A stretch of 15,307 bases of DNA, from the NCBI GenBank assembly GCA_050873965.1, contig JBNMJS010000046.1, positions 1-15,307 on the forward strand. Reading direction: 5' to 3'. The notes below the pieces were generated by a model, which made no database searches, was not told the DNA's origin, and saw only the letters and a list, made by a program, of their open reading frames with translations. Made by a program: the position numbers and the translations under genes. How positions within the stretch are numbered: the stretch's first letter is position 1; each line of letters opens with the position of its first letter. Source of the stretch: UBA2883 sp050873965. Its GTDB lineage: Bacteria; Cyanobacteriota; Vampirovibrionia; Gastranaerophilales; Gastranaerophilaceae. Shown piece by piece: positions 1-5,893 of this stretch.

Positions 1-10
1 ACAAATAGGC

Positions 11-304
11 TTAATCACTTAATTTGTTAATTAGTTGGTTAATTTCTTTGATTTTATCTTGAACATTTTCATTATTTGTAAATGATTCTGCAACGCATTT
101 TTCTAAATGTGTTGATAAAATATTTTTTTCAATTGATTTTATTGCAGAACGTGCTGCTTTTAACTGGATTAAAATGTCTGGGCAGTATCTATGTTCATTT
201 ATCATTTTTTTTACACCCTCTAATTGTCCAATAACTCTGTTAAGTTTTGGAATTTCATTTTTATAATCTGGGTGTTCGTGATTTTCACAATGTTTATTTT
301 CCAT
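11..304 (-). CDS. csoR: CsoR-family copper-sensing transcriptional repressor
   Basis: A 97-residue DUF156/CsoR-RcnR-FrmR family protein. These are all-helical DNA-binding repressors that release the promoter when they bind metal. The Cu(I)-type ligand set is visible: Cys41 (in RYCPD), then His66 and Cys70 in a THLEKCV motif, matching the Cys-His-Cys triad of CsoR rather than the RcnR or FrmR sets. The N-terminus carries extra Cys/His (KHCENHEH), which could help in metal capture. The length is normal for the family. It lies 67 nt downstream of a metallothionein-like gene on the same strand, and that gene's promoter carries two CsoR-style repeats, so autoregulation and control of the metallothionein are likely (inference). 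No Shine-Dalgarno precedes the ATG. A TATAAT box ends 6 nt before it, suggesting a leaderless message. A copper exporter may follow beyond the window edge, but this cannot be seen. Confidence 0.93.
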   Translation of the reverse strand: MENKHCENHEHPDYKNEIPKLNRVIGQLEGVKKMINEHRYCPDILIQLKAARSAIKSIEKNILSTHLEKCVAESFTNNENVQDKIKEINQLINKLSD

Positions 305-310
305 ACATTG

Positions 311-316
311 ATTATA
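311..316 (-). promoter_or_regulatory. -10 box of a leaderless csoR promoter
   Basis: Perfect TATAAT on the minus strand, with 6 nt between it and the csoR ATG. Transcription would start at or next to the A of the start codon. No recognisable -35 exists; that position falls inside the palindrome at 324-347. Confidence 0.5.
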
Positions 317-318
317 AC

Positions 319-347
319 ATAAAAAGTGGCAGACCGGTCTGCCACTT
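319..347 (-). terminator. Palindromic terminator/attenuator between metallothionein gene and csoR
   Basis: Bases 324-347 form a perfect 24-nt palindrome (half-site AAGTGGCAGACC). As RNA it folds into a 10-bp stem with a CCGG loop, running directly into five U on the minus strand. It follows the metallothionein-like gene and precedes csoR, so it probably ends or attenuates that transcript. On the plus strand there is no U-tract. Because of its perfect dyad symmetry, and its place where the csoR -35 would be, a protein-binding role is also possible. Confidence 0.7.
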
Positions 348-371
348 AATTAACAGTACTGTTTAGAATGT

Positions 372-476
372 TTACTTACATTCTTTTGGACAATTACATT
401 TATCCTTTGTGCATTTGCAGTTATCGCCACATTGGCAGTTTGGACATTTGCAGTCTGGATTTGTACAGTTTCTCAT
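372..476 (-). CDS. Metallothionein-like Cys-rich peptide (34 aa), probable copper sequestration
   Basis: A 34-codon gene with ten cysteines (4, 9, 11, 14, 16, 20, 22, 27, 29, 33), i.e. 29% Cys. They are arranged as C-x4-C-x-C-x2-C-x-C-x3-C-x-C-x4-C-x-C-x3-C, with four CxC units, six lysines, no histidine and no aromatic residue. This composition is that of a metallothionein: a cytosolic thiolate-cluster peptide that buffers Cu(I) or another soft metal. A strong AGGAGT site lies 4 nt before the ATG. The gene sits behind a consensus promoter overlapped by CsoR-type inverted repeats and just upstream of csoR. A precedent is the mycobacterial copper metallothionein MymT, controlled by the CsoR paralogue RicR. 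I cannot assign it to a named metallothionein family. Metal identity is inferred from context, and the coding call rests on the SD, composition and regulation. Confidence 0.85.
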   Translation of the reverse strand: MRNCTNPDCKCPNCQCGDNCKCTKDKCNCPKECK

Positions 477-490
477 AATGACTCCTTTCT

Positions 491-511
491 ATATACCCCC
501 TATGGGTATAT
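491..511. promoter_or_regulatory. CsoR-type operator 1 (inverted repeat in 5' leader)
   Basis: Inverted repeat with 8-nt arms, ATATACCC and GGGTATAT, around a 5-nt centre (CCTAT). It matches the general TACCC...GGGTA style of CsoR operators. It would lie about +5 to +25 relative to the predicted metallothionein start site near 515. Confidence 0.75.
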
Positions 512-521
512 CTATATTTTT

Positions 522-549
522 ATTATACCCCATTGGGGTATTTTGTCAA
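522..549 (-). promoter_or_regulatory. Consensus sigma70 promoter of the metallothionein-csoR unit
   Basis: On the minus strand there is a perfect TTGACA (544-549), a 16-nt spacer and a perfect TATAAT (522-527). The predicted start is near 515, giving a leader of about 39 nt. A fully consensus promoter blocked by a repressor is typical of stress-induced metal genes. Confidence 0.8.
525..541. promoter_or_regulatory. CsoR-type operator 2 (inverted repeat in promoter core)
   Basis: Perfect 7-3-7 inverted repeat: ATACCCC, ATT, GGGGTAT. It fills the spacer between the -35 and -10 boxes and overlaps the -10, so a bound repressor would exclude RNA polymerase. Confidence 0.78.
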
Positions 550-572
550 GGCATAAATTTTATAAAACAAAA

Positions 573-604
573 AACTAGCAATACATATATTTGTATTGCT
601 AGTT
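573..604 (-). terminator. Rho-independent terminator of the motor/PFL operon
   Basis: 13-bp perfect stem (573-585 with 592-604, arm AACTAGCAATACA) with a 6-nt loop, followed on the minus strand by a T-rich run (TTTTTTGTTTTA). It lies just after the PFL gene stop and before the metallothionein promoter, insulating the two units. Confidence 0.85.
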
Positions 605-627
605 AAAAGTAGTTATTTATTATAATT

Positions 628-1995
628 CTAGTTATTTAAACTATGAATTGGAGCAGGGATTCTACCTGCACGGTTAACAAAATCTGCTGATGAAAGGTTA
701 TTTACACTTACAATTGGTGCTTCACCAAGCAAACCACCGAATACAACTTTATCACCTACGTTTTTGCCAACGGCTGGGATAAGTCTTACTGCTGTTGTTT
801 TCTTGTTAATCATACCAATTGCCATTTCGTCTGCTATGATACCAGCGATTGTTGTTGTTGGAGTATCTCCAGGAATAGCAATCATATCTAAACCTACAGA
901 ACATACAGAAGTCATTGCTTCTAATTTATCAAATGTTAAATAACCTTTTGTTGCTGCTTCAATCATGCCTGCATCTTCTGAAACAGGAATGAATGCACCT
1001 GATAGACCACCAACATAAGAACTTGCCATGATACCACCTTTTTTAACGGCATCATTTAACATTGCTAATGCAGCAGTTGTTCCGTGAGCACCGGCATGTT
1101 CTAAGCCCATTGCTTGGAATATTTCTGCAACACTATCACCAATTGCAGGTGTTGGAGCAAGCGATAAGTCAATTACGCCAAATGGTATGTCAAGTTTACT
1201 TGCTAAGTGTCTTCCAACAAGTTCACCAGTAGAAGTGATTTTGTATGCAGTTTGTTTGATAGTTTTTGCTAATGTTCCTAAATCAGCATCTTTACCTAAA
1301 TTTTGTATTGCTGCTTTAACTACTCCAGGACCTGAAACACCAACGTTTAATGCACATTCAGGTTCGCCAAAGCCACAGTATGCACCTGCCATAAATGGGT
1401 TATCGCTAACTGAGTTACAGAAACATACAAATTTCGCAGCACCTAAACCATCTTCGTTTTTTGTTAGTTCTGCAGATTTTTTGATGATTTCAGAAACTTT
1501 TAAAATAGCGTCCATATTGATGCCGGCTTTTGAACTACCAACATTCACAGAAGAACATAGTCTGCTTGTTGTTGCTAATGCTTCTGGAATAGATTCGATT
1601 AGTGCTAGGTCACCTTTAGTACAACCTTTTTCAACTAATGCTGAATAACCACCGACAAAATCAACGCCAACTTCTTTTGCTGTATCATCAAGAGTTTTTG
1701 CAATCTTTACATAATCATAACTATCGCAAGCTTCTCCGATAATTGAGATTGGAGTTACTGCAATTCTTTTATTTACAATAGGAATTGCGTAGTCATCACC
1801 GATTTCTTCTGCATATTTAACTAAATTCTTAGAGTATTTAAGAATTTTTTCTCTTATTCTTTTGCATAAAACATTTATATCTCTGTCAATACAATCTCGA
1901 AGGCTTATCGCCATTGTTACAGTTCTAATATCAAGATTGTATAATCTTATCATATTGATAGTTTCTAAAACTAATTTTTCATCAAAGCTTTTCAT
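628..1995 (-). CDS. PFL family protein (DUF711 / UPF0210)
   Basis: About 455 residues, closely matching the UPF0210/PFL family over its whole length. Matching segments include LDIRTVTMAISLRDCID near the start, PIVNKRIAVTPISIIG, the glycine-rich GVSGPGVVKAA, LSLAPTPAIGDSVAEI, HGTTAALAMLND, GGLSGAFIPVSEDAGM and the C-terminal RIPAPIHSLNN. Family members are cytosolic glycyl-radical-fold-like proteins of unknown reaction. The ATG at 1995 is preferred: AGGTG lies 6 nt upstream, and the family starts about here. An in-frame GTG at 2004 is an alternative and would add three residues. The gene overlaps the end of the MotB-like gene by 14 nt, so the two are translationally coupled in one operon. In many bacteria this gene is paired with a small ACT-domain protein; none is seen here. 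Confidence 0.92.
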   Translation of the reverse strand: MKSFDEKLVLETINMIRLYNLDIRTVTMAISLRDCIDRDINVLCKRIREKILKYSKNLVKYAEEIGDDYAIPIVNKRIAVTPISIIGEACDSYDYVKIAKTLDDTAKEVGVDFVGGYSALVEKGCTKGDLALIESIPEALATTSRLCSSVNVGSSKAGINMDAILKVSEIIKKSAELTKNEDGLGAAKFVCFCNSVSDNPFMAGAYCGFGEPECALNVGVSGPGVVKAAIQNLGKDADLGTLAKTIKQTAYKITSTGELVGRHLASKLDIPFGVIDLSLAPTPAIGDSVAEIFQAMGLEHAGAHGTTAALAMLNDAVKKGGIMASSYVGGLSGAFIPVSEDAGMIEAATKGYLTFDKLEAMTSVCSVGLDMIAIPGDTPTTTIAGIIADEMAIGMINKKTTAVRLIPAVGKNVGDKVVFGGLLGEAPIVSVNNLSSADFVNRAGRIPAPIHSLNN

Positions 1996-2800
1996 ATTTT
2001 GCACCTGTGCCTTGTCTTAAGAATTGATGTAACACTTCAAGTTTTTGTTCTTTAAGTACTAATCGCAATTCTACACGACGGCTTTGTTTGTAATCCTCTT
2101 TCCCATTAACCATAATTGGTTTACTAAAACTTGCACCTTCAACTCTTATTATATGAGTTAAGTCTTTATAATAAGGTTTTCCTTTGCATATAACGAACAC
2201 ATATTCTGCAACATTATATGCACGGTTCATTGATAGGTTCATATTTTTCATATATTGTTGTTCAGGGCTATACGCACCTCTAAATAGGTTTGAATCTGTA
2301 TGACCTTGAATTACGATATATGTTATATATTTTTTTAAATCTGAATTAAGAACTGCATCAAAATATACAGGTAAAAATTTACCTAAAAATTGTCTGCCTG
2401 CTGGAGTCAATTCTGCACTATTAAGTTTGAACAATTCCAAATCAGAAATTTTTGCCATTCCACTAAATGGATCAATTTCAACATCAATCTTTTTGTTAGA
2501 TGGCATTTGTTTTTGTACTTCTTCTGTTATTTGTTGAATTTCTTGTGATGTATCAGTATCAGTCTGTTCTTTTTTCTCGATAGCATTGATATTTTGCTCT
2601 TGCATTTTAGCGACAACTTGTTGAACGGCTTCTCTAGTTGCTTTTGCTGCCTCAGCACCAGCACCTTGACCAGTATTGGCACAGAATGCAAAGAATAAAG
2701 TAGCAAAAATCATAAACATACCGATGAATAAATCGGACATTGTTACCCAGAAAATATTGCCTTCTGCTACTTGTTTTTTTTGTCTGACTTTTGCACCCAT
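1982..2800 (-). CDS. MotB/ZorB-like motor stator protein with OmpA peptidoglycan-binding domain
   Basis: 272 residues. The N-terminus (about 1-15) is basic and cytoplasmic. A single membrane helix follows (about 16-39, WVTMSDLFIGMFMIF...) and carries Asp23, the place of the proton-binding Asp of MotB and ZorB. Next come an Ala/Gln/Glu-rich linker, likely helical (about 45-100), and a C-terminal OmpA/MotB domain. That domain shows the usual marks: IQGHTDSN, LSMNRAYNVAEYV, EGASFSKP and SRRVELRL. The protein should anchor to peptidoglycan and form a proton channel with its neighbour. AGGAGAG lies 4 nt before the ATG and overlaps the stop of the upstream channel gene, indicating tight coupling. 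The TM motif (SDLxxGMxxIF) is closer in style to ZorB of Zorya than to flagellar MotB. No flagellar gene is nearby. Confidence 0.88.
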   Translation of the reverse strand: MGAKVRQKKQVAEGNIFWVTMSDLFIGMFMIFATLFFAFCANTGQGAGAEAAKATREAVQQVVAKMQEQNINAIEKKEQTDTDTSQEIQQITEEVQKQMPSNKKIDVEIDPFSGMAKISDLELFKLNSAELTPAGRQFLGKFLPVYFDAVLNSDLKKYITYIVIQGHTDSNLFRGAYSPEQQYMKNMNLSMNRAYNVAEYVFVICKGKPYYKDLTHIIRVEGASFSKPIMVNGKEDYKQSRRVELRLVLKEQKLEVLHQFLRQGTGAKYEKL

Positions 2801-2809
2801 GATACTCTC

Positions 2810-3712
2810 CTAGAATAATCCACCTAATTCATCGCCACCATCAGATTTTTTAGACATTGTATCATTCAATGTGTTTACACCAAAGATTAAACTATCAAGG
2901 TATGGCATAATAACATTTGCCAAATCTTTTTGGATAGAATTTGCAAATGATTTTGGTATGGATTTAAGAATTGTACCATTTTCGTGGTTTTGTATTTTTG
3001 ATGTTTTAAGTAAGTCGATTAAGAATGTTTCTGTTGACGTAATATTGAACAATGACGCCAATTTTTGTTGAACTCGATTACAAGCAGGCATCAAAATCAT
3101 TGATGACATCAATTTTTCAATAAGTGTAAATGATAAACAAGAACCAACGGCAAGTACAGAACACATCGCAGCAACTTGCATGTCTGCTACGAATTCTGCA
3201 ACAGTATGGGTAATTGTTTCTGCTGACGTGAAGTCAAGCAAACCGAATGCTGTACCGATTTTGATGAATGTGAATAATGGACCAAAACCTGTTAACAATT
3301 CTGGTAATACACCAACAAAGTTTTTGTTATAGAACGGATAAACCATTGTATCTTCGTTGAAATAGTATGGAATATCTGTTGTTGTTTGGATACCTGATAC
3401 ACTTTCTGATACGTTTTCATATTCAATCTTGTCTTCTGTATCTTGGAATGCAATGGTATCAGAGAATACTAACGCATCTTTGAAGTCATCAAAAACCTTT
3501 GTTGTACATGGATTTGTTGACAAAATTTGTTTGAATTCTTCATATCTGTATGACAAGTTATTCTTTGTAAATGCTTCTAAATCAGCATACAAAGTATCTA
3601 AATTCTTTTTAATGTTTAAATATCTTTTCAATGTATATGTTAAACCTGAAATAAATGTTGTCAGGATAATTATAATTGGTGGGTCTTTTAATAATTTTAA
3701 TATAAAATCCAT
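2810..3712 (-). CDS. MotA/ZorA-like proton-channel protein (short-tailed)
   Basis: 300 residues from the ATG at 3712. That start is chosen because GGAGAG lies 6 nt upstream; the longer GTG frame from 3742 would translate through this SD. Membrane segments are visible at about 11-28 (PPIIIILTTFISGLTYTL), 133-159 (LPELLTGFGPLFTFIKIG...) and 178-200. The middle one carries the LTGFG...TF signature of the MotA/TolQ/ExbB fold, best matched by ZorA (TGLG-GTF). A cytoplasmic insertion of about 100 residues separates the first two. After the last helix there are only about 100 residues, much shorter than the long intracellular tail of Zorya ZorA. A lysine (Lys151) sits inside the second helix. The pair with the following MotB-like gene is clear; the exact family is less so. 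Confidence 0.78.
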   Translation of the reverse strand: MDFILKLLKDPPIIIILTTFISGLTYTLKRYLNIKKNLDTLYADLEAFTKNNLSYRYEEFKQILSTNPCTTKVFDDFKDALVFSDTIAFQDTEDKIEYENVSESVSGIQTTTDIPYYFNEDTMVYPFYNKNFVGVLPELLTGFGPLFTFIKIGTAFGLLDFTSAETITHTVAEFVADMQVAAMCSVLAVGSCLSFTLIEKLMSSMILMPACNRVQQKLASLFNITSTETFLIDLLKTSKIQNHENGTILKSIPKSFANSIQKDLANVIMPYLDSLIFGVNTLNDTMSKKSDGGDELGGLF

Positions 3713-3732
3713 GTTATTCTCTCCTGATTTCG

Positions 3733-3741
3733 ATTGTACCA
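3733..3741 (-). promoter_or_regulatory. Extended -10 promoter of the motor/PFL operon
   Basis: TGG followed by TACAAT on the minus strand (TGn extended -10), with no good -35. The predicted start is near 3726, just ahead of the GGAGAG site, which supports translation from 3712. Confidence 0.45.
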
Positions 3742-3773
3742 CAAATTTCCTAATAAAACTATACGTAAAATGC

Positions 3774-3801
3774 TTGATACAAATTATCAGCGTTGTATAA
3801 T
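3774..3801 (+). promoter_or_regulatory. ispG promoter, leaderless geometry
   Basis: TTGATA (3774-3779), a 16-nt spacer and a perfect TATAAT (3796-3801). Six nucleotides then precede the ATG at 3808, so the predicted +1 is the start codon itself. No SD is present. Confidence 0.7.
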
Positions 3802-3807
3802 AGAAAT

Positions 3808-4872
3808 ATGATTAAAAGAAGATATTCAAAACAAATCTCAATTGGAGATGTAAAAATAGGTGGAGATGCTCCAATATCTGTCCAAACAATGTGTAATACA
3901 GATACTCGTGATATTGAAGCAACATTGAAACAAATAAAAGAATTTGAAGAAGCAGGTTGCGATATTGTTAGGCTTGCAGTTTTAAATAAAGATGCAGCAG
4001 AGGCTATCAAAACATTAGTTAAAAAAACTACAGTTCCTCTTGTTGCAGATATTCATTTTGATTATAGATTGGCTATACAATGTATAGAAAATGGTATTCA
4101 CGCTCTTAGAATTAACCCTGGAAATATTGGGAAACGTGAACATACAGAAAGTGTTGTGAATCTTGCAAAAGCAAATAATGTACCTATTAGAATTGGTATT
4201 AATGCAGGTTCATTAGAAAAAGAATTGAAAGCACGTACCGATATGACTCTTGCAGAAAAAATGGTTGAAAGTGCAATGGGACATATTAGAATTTTAGAAG
4301 ACTTAAATTATGATAATATCAAAATTTCGTTAAAATCTTCTGATGTGCCTACTACAATTGATGCTTATCGTATCATAGCAAAGAAAGTTGATTATCCTTT
4401 GCATGTCGGTGTAACTGAGGCTGGTACGCTTAAAGGTGGTTTGATAAAATCATCTGTTGGTATTGGTACATTATTATCAGAGGGTATTGGTGATACAATT
4501 AGAGTTTCTTTGACAGAAAATCCTGTTGAAGAAGTTCATGCTGGTTGGGGTATCTTAAAGGCTCTTGGTTTAAGACAAAGAGGTGTAAATTTTGTATCTT
4601 GCCCAACTTGTGGTAGAACTCAAATTGATTTAATTAATCTTGCAAAAAAAGTTGAAGAACGTTTTGCAAATTTAGATTTGCCTATAACAATTGCAACAAT
4701 GGGTTGTCCAGTAAATGGACCAGGAGAAGCTGCACATGCTGATTATGGTATTGCTGGTGCGATTGGTGAAGGTTACATTTTCAAAAAAGGTGAAACTATT
4801 CTTTCAAGAATTCCGGAAAATCAATTGTTGGATAAGTTAGAAGAAGTTATTAAGGCTGATTACAATTTATAA
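3808..4872 (+). CDS. ispG: 4-hydroxy-3-methylbut-2-enyl diphosphate synthase (IspG/GcpE)
   Basis: 354 residues, the normal length for the single-subunit bacterial enzyme. IspG converts methylerythritol cyclodiphosphate to HMBPP in the MEP isoprenoid pathway, using a [4Fe-4S] cluster. The cluster ligands are present: Cys265 and Cys268 in SCPTCGRTQID, and Cys300 with Glu307 in MGCPVNGPGEA. The TIM-barrel half shows PISVQTMCNTDT, DIHFDYRLAI and ALRINPGNIG. A TTG five codons upstream is in frame, but the TATAAT box runs through it, so the ATG at 3808 is preferred. The gene converges on comF, and the two stop codons overlap by 6 nt with no hairpin between them. A dxs-like gene at the right edge belongs to the same pathway but is not linked in an operon. 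Confidence 0.96.
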   Translation: MIKRRYSKQISIGDVKIGGDAPISVQTMCNTDTRDIEATLKQIKEFEEAGCDIVRLAVLNKDAAEAIKTLVKKTTVPLVADIHFDYRLAIQCIENGIHALRINPGNIGKREHTESVVNLAKANNVPIRIGINAGSLEKELKARTDMTLAEKMVESAMGHIRILEDLNYDNIKISLKSSDVPTTIDAYRIIAKKVDYPLHVGVTEAGTLKGGLIKSSVGIGTLLSEGIGDTIRVSLTENPVEEVHAGWGILKALGLRQRGVNFVSCPTCGRTQIDLINLAKKVEERFANLDLPITIATMGCPVNGPGEAAHADYGIAGAIGEGYIFKKGETILSRIPENQLLDKLEEVIKADYNL

Positions 4873-5532
4873 TAATGGCGATGATGTTGCTAAACATGTA
4901 ATATTGTTTATTCCGTTTGCGTTTAATTCTTCTATCATAGATTCAAATGTTGAACCAGTTGTGCAAATATCATCAATTATTAAAATTGGTTTATTTAATA
5001 ATTCTTGTGTATTTATTTTGAATGCTTTATTAAGATTTTTCATTCTTTCTTTTCTTGAAAGTTTATATTGTGGTTTTGTTTCTTTGATACGTTCAATGAG
5101 TTTGTAGTTTGGTGTAAATCCATTTAGTTTACAAAATTCTTCTGCAACAAGTTGCATATGGTTATATCCACGTTGTTTTTCTCTCGTTTTGTACAATGGA
5201 ACAGGTATAACTTGAAAATCAGTTTCTAAATGTTCATTTTCTATTATTTGTGAAAAGTATTCCCACATAAATTTTGCTTGGTAATATGCTAAATCTTTCT
5301 GACGATGATATTTTAATCCACGTATCATTTTTTGTAAGTTCTTTTCATATACACCTGCTGTATAGATTTTTACTCCGAGAATATTTCTATCAACAGAATA
5401 TTCGTTGAACATCAATTGGTCATAACATTTAGAACACATTTTCACGCATTCTTTGTTTGAGCCACAGAAATAACAACGTTTTTTATAAATATAATCCAGT
5501 AAATTATTTATAAATTTCTTAAATCTTTCCAT
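4867..5532 (-). CDS. comF: ComF family phosphoribosyltransferase-like protein
   Basis: 221 residues, typical of ComF/GntX proteins. An N-terminal zinc-binding segment has CysxxCys at 20/23 and further cysteines at 29, 33 and 36. A type I phosphoribosyltransferase domain follows, with the family motif KTREKQRGYNHMQLVA (115-130) and the PRPP-loop signature ILIIDDICTTGST (183-195). ComF is required for DNA uptake in naturally competent bacteria, probably at the inner side of the membrane or with PriA. It is also widespread in bacteria not known to be competent. No other competence gene is in the window. There is no SD before the ATG. A weak TAAATT -10-like box lies 7 nt upstream, so this too may be nearly leaderless. 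Confidence 0.93.
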   Translation of the reverse strand: MERFKKFINNLLDYIYKKRCYFCGSNKECVKMCSKCYDQLMFNEYSVDRNILGVKIYTAGVYEKNLQKMIRGLKYHRQKDLAYYQAKFMWEYFSQIIENEHLETDFQVIPVPLYKTREKQRGYNHMQLVAEEFCKLNGFTPNYKLIERIKETKPQYKLSRKERMKNLNKAFKINTQELLNKPILIIDDICTTGSTFESMIEELNANGINNITCLATSSPLL

Positions 5533-5649
5533 TGATAATAATTTATCTAAAACATAAAACTAATAAAAGTGAAAAAAGTTCTAATCTATTTAGATGATAT
5601 TCAAAACAATTTTGTTATTTTTTTTCAAATTATGCCGTAAAGAATAATA

Positions 5650-5720
5650 TGGAAAACCAAAAGGTTTTTCATACCTCCTCCCCAAGTCTAGTAGCCGCTC
5701 TAACAAGACGGCTTTTTTTT
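5650..5720 (+). ncRNA. Candidate small regulatory RNA with CU-rich anti-SD stretch (Yfr1-like layout)
   Basis: An intergenic unit with three parts in order. First is a hairpin, AAAACC-AAAA-GGTTTT (5653-5668). Second is an unpaired CU-rich run containing ACCTCCTCCCC (about 5671-5692). Third is a strong terminator (5693-5720). No coding gene on the plus strand lies upstream, so the terminator must end its own transcript. The CU-rich run is complementary to Shine-Dalgarno sequences, as in Gram-positive csRNAs/RsaE. The hairpin/CU-rich/terminator order resembles cyanobacterial Yfr1. The 5' end is a guess; AATAAT-like -10 sequences lie around 5643-5650, but no convincing -35 was found. Confidence 0.55.
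5693..5720 (+). terminator. Rho-independent terminator of the candidate sRNA
   Basis: Stem AGCCG/CGGCT, extended by TCT/AGA past a single bulged C, with loop AACA, then eight T (5713-5720). It reads only on the plus strand. Confidence 0.8.
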
Positions 5721-5745
5721 ATGGATTAAATTTGTTTTTTATATT

Positions 5746-5773
5746 ATGTCGATTTGCTATTGTATATCGACAT
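5746..5773. repeat. 8-bp inverted repeat in intergenic region
   Basis: ATGTCGAT (5746-5753) and ATCGACAT (5766-5773) around a 12-nt AT-rich centre. It lies about 120 nt upstream of the zinc-ribbon gene. No U-tract follows, so it is more like an operator or a structured leader element than a terminator. Its function is unknown. Confidence 0.4.
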
Positions 5774-5842
5774 GAATTTTGGGTTAAATCTATTGTTATT
5801 ATTACAATTCGTGTAACATTATTATTGATTTATGTTTTTATG

Positions 5843-5851
5843 TGATAAAAT
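5843..5851 (+). promoter_or_regulatory. Putative extended -10 promoter of the zinc-ribbon membrane protein gene
   Basis: TGA followed by TAAAAT, an extended -10 with a 5/6 match. The start is predicted near 5858, giving a leader of about 36 nt that contains AAGGAG ahead of the ATG. The -35 is weak. A TACAAT at 5873-5878 is a less likely alternative. Confidence 0.35.
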
Positions 5852-5893
5852 CATCTTACAACAGATATTTACTACAATATAAGGAGTATTAAA

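Noticed and set aside
409..606. Plus-strand 65-codon ORF across the metallothionein promoter region.
   Set aside because: It is antisense to the Cys-rich gene and runs through both operators, the consensus promoter and the operon terminator. It has no SD and an implausible composition.
1187..1648. Plus-strand 153-codon ORF inside the PFL gene.
   Set aside because: It is a shadow of a full-length conserved gene on the other strand and has no RBS.
2810..3712. Full Zorya anti-phage system.
   Set aside because: Only a ZorAB-like pair is seen. No ZorC, ZorD, ZorE, ZorF or ZorG candidate is adjacent, and the neighbours are housekeeping genes, so a defence call is not supported.
5625..5672. Minus-strand 15-codon ORF (MKNLLVFHIILYGII) preceded by GGAGGAGG, possible leader peptide of comF.
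   Set aside because: The SD-like bases are the complement of the CU-rich core of the candidate sRNA, and the terminator with eight T reads on the plus strand. The SD-to-ATG spacing is tight. Conservation would be needed to prefer the peptide.
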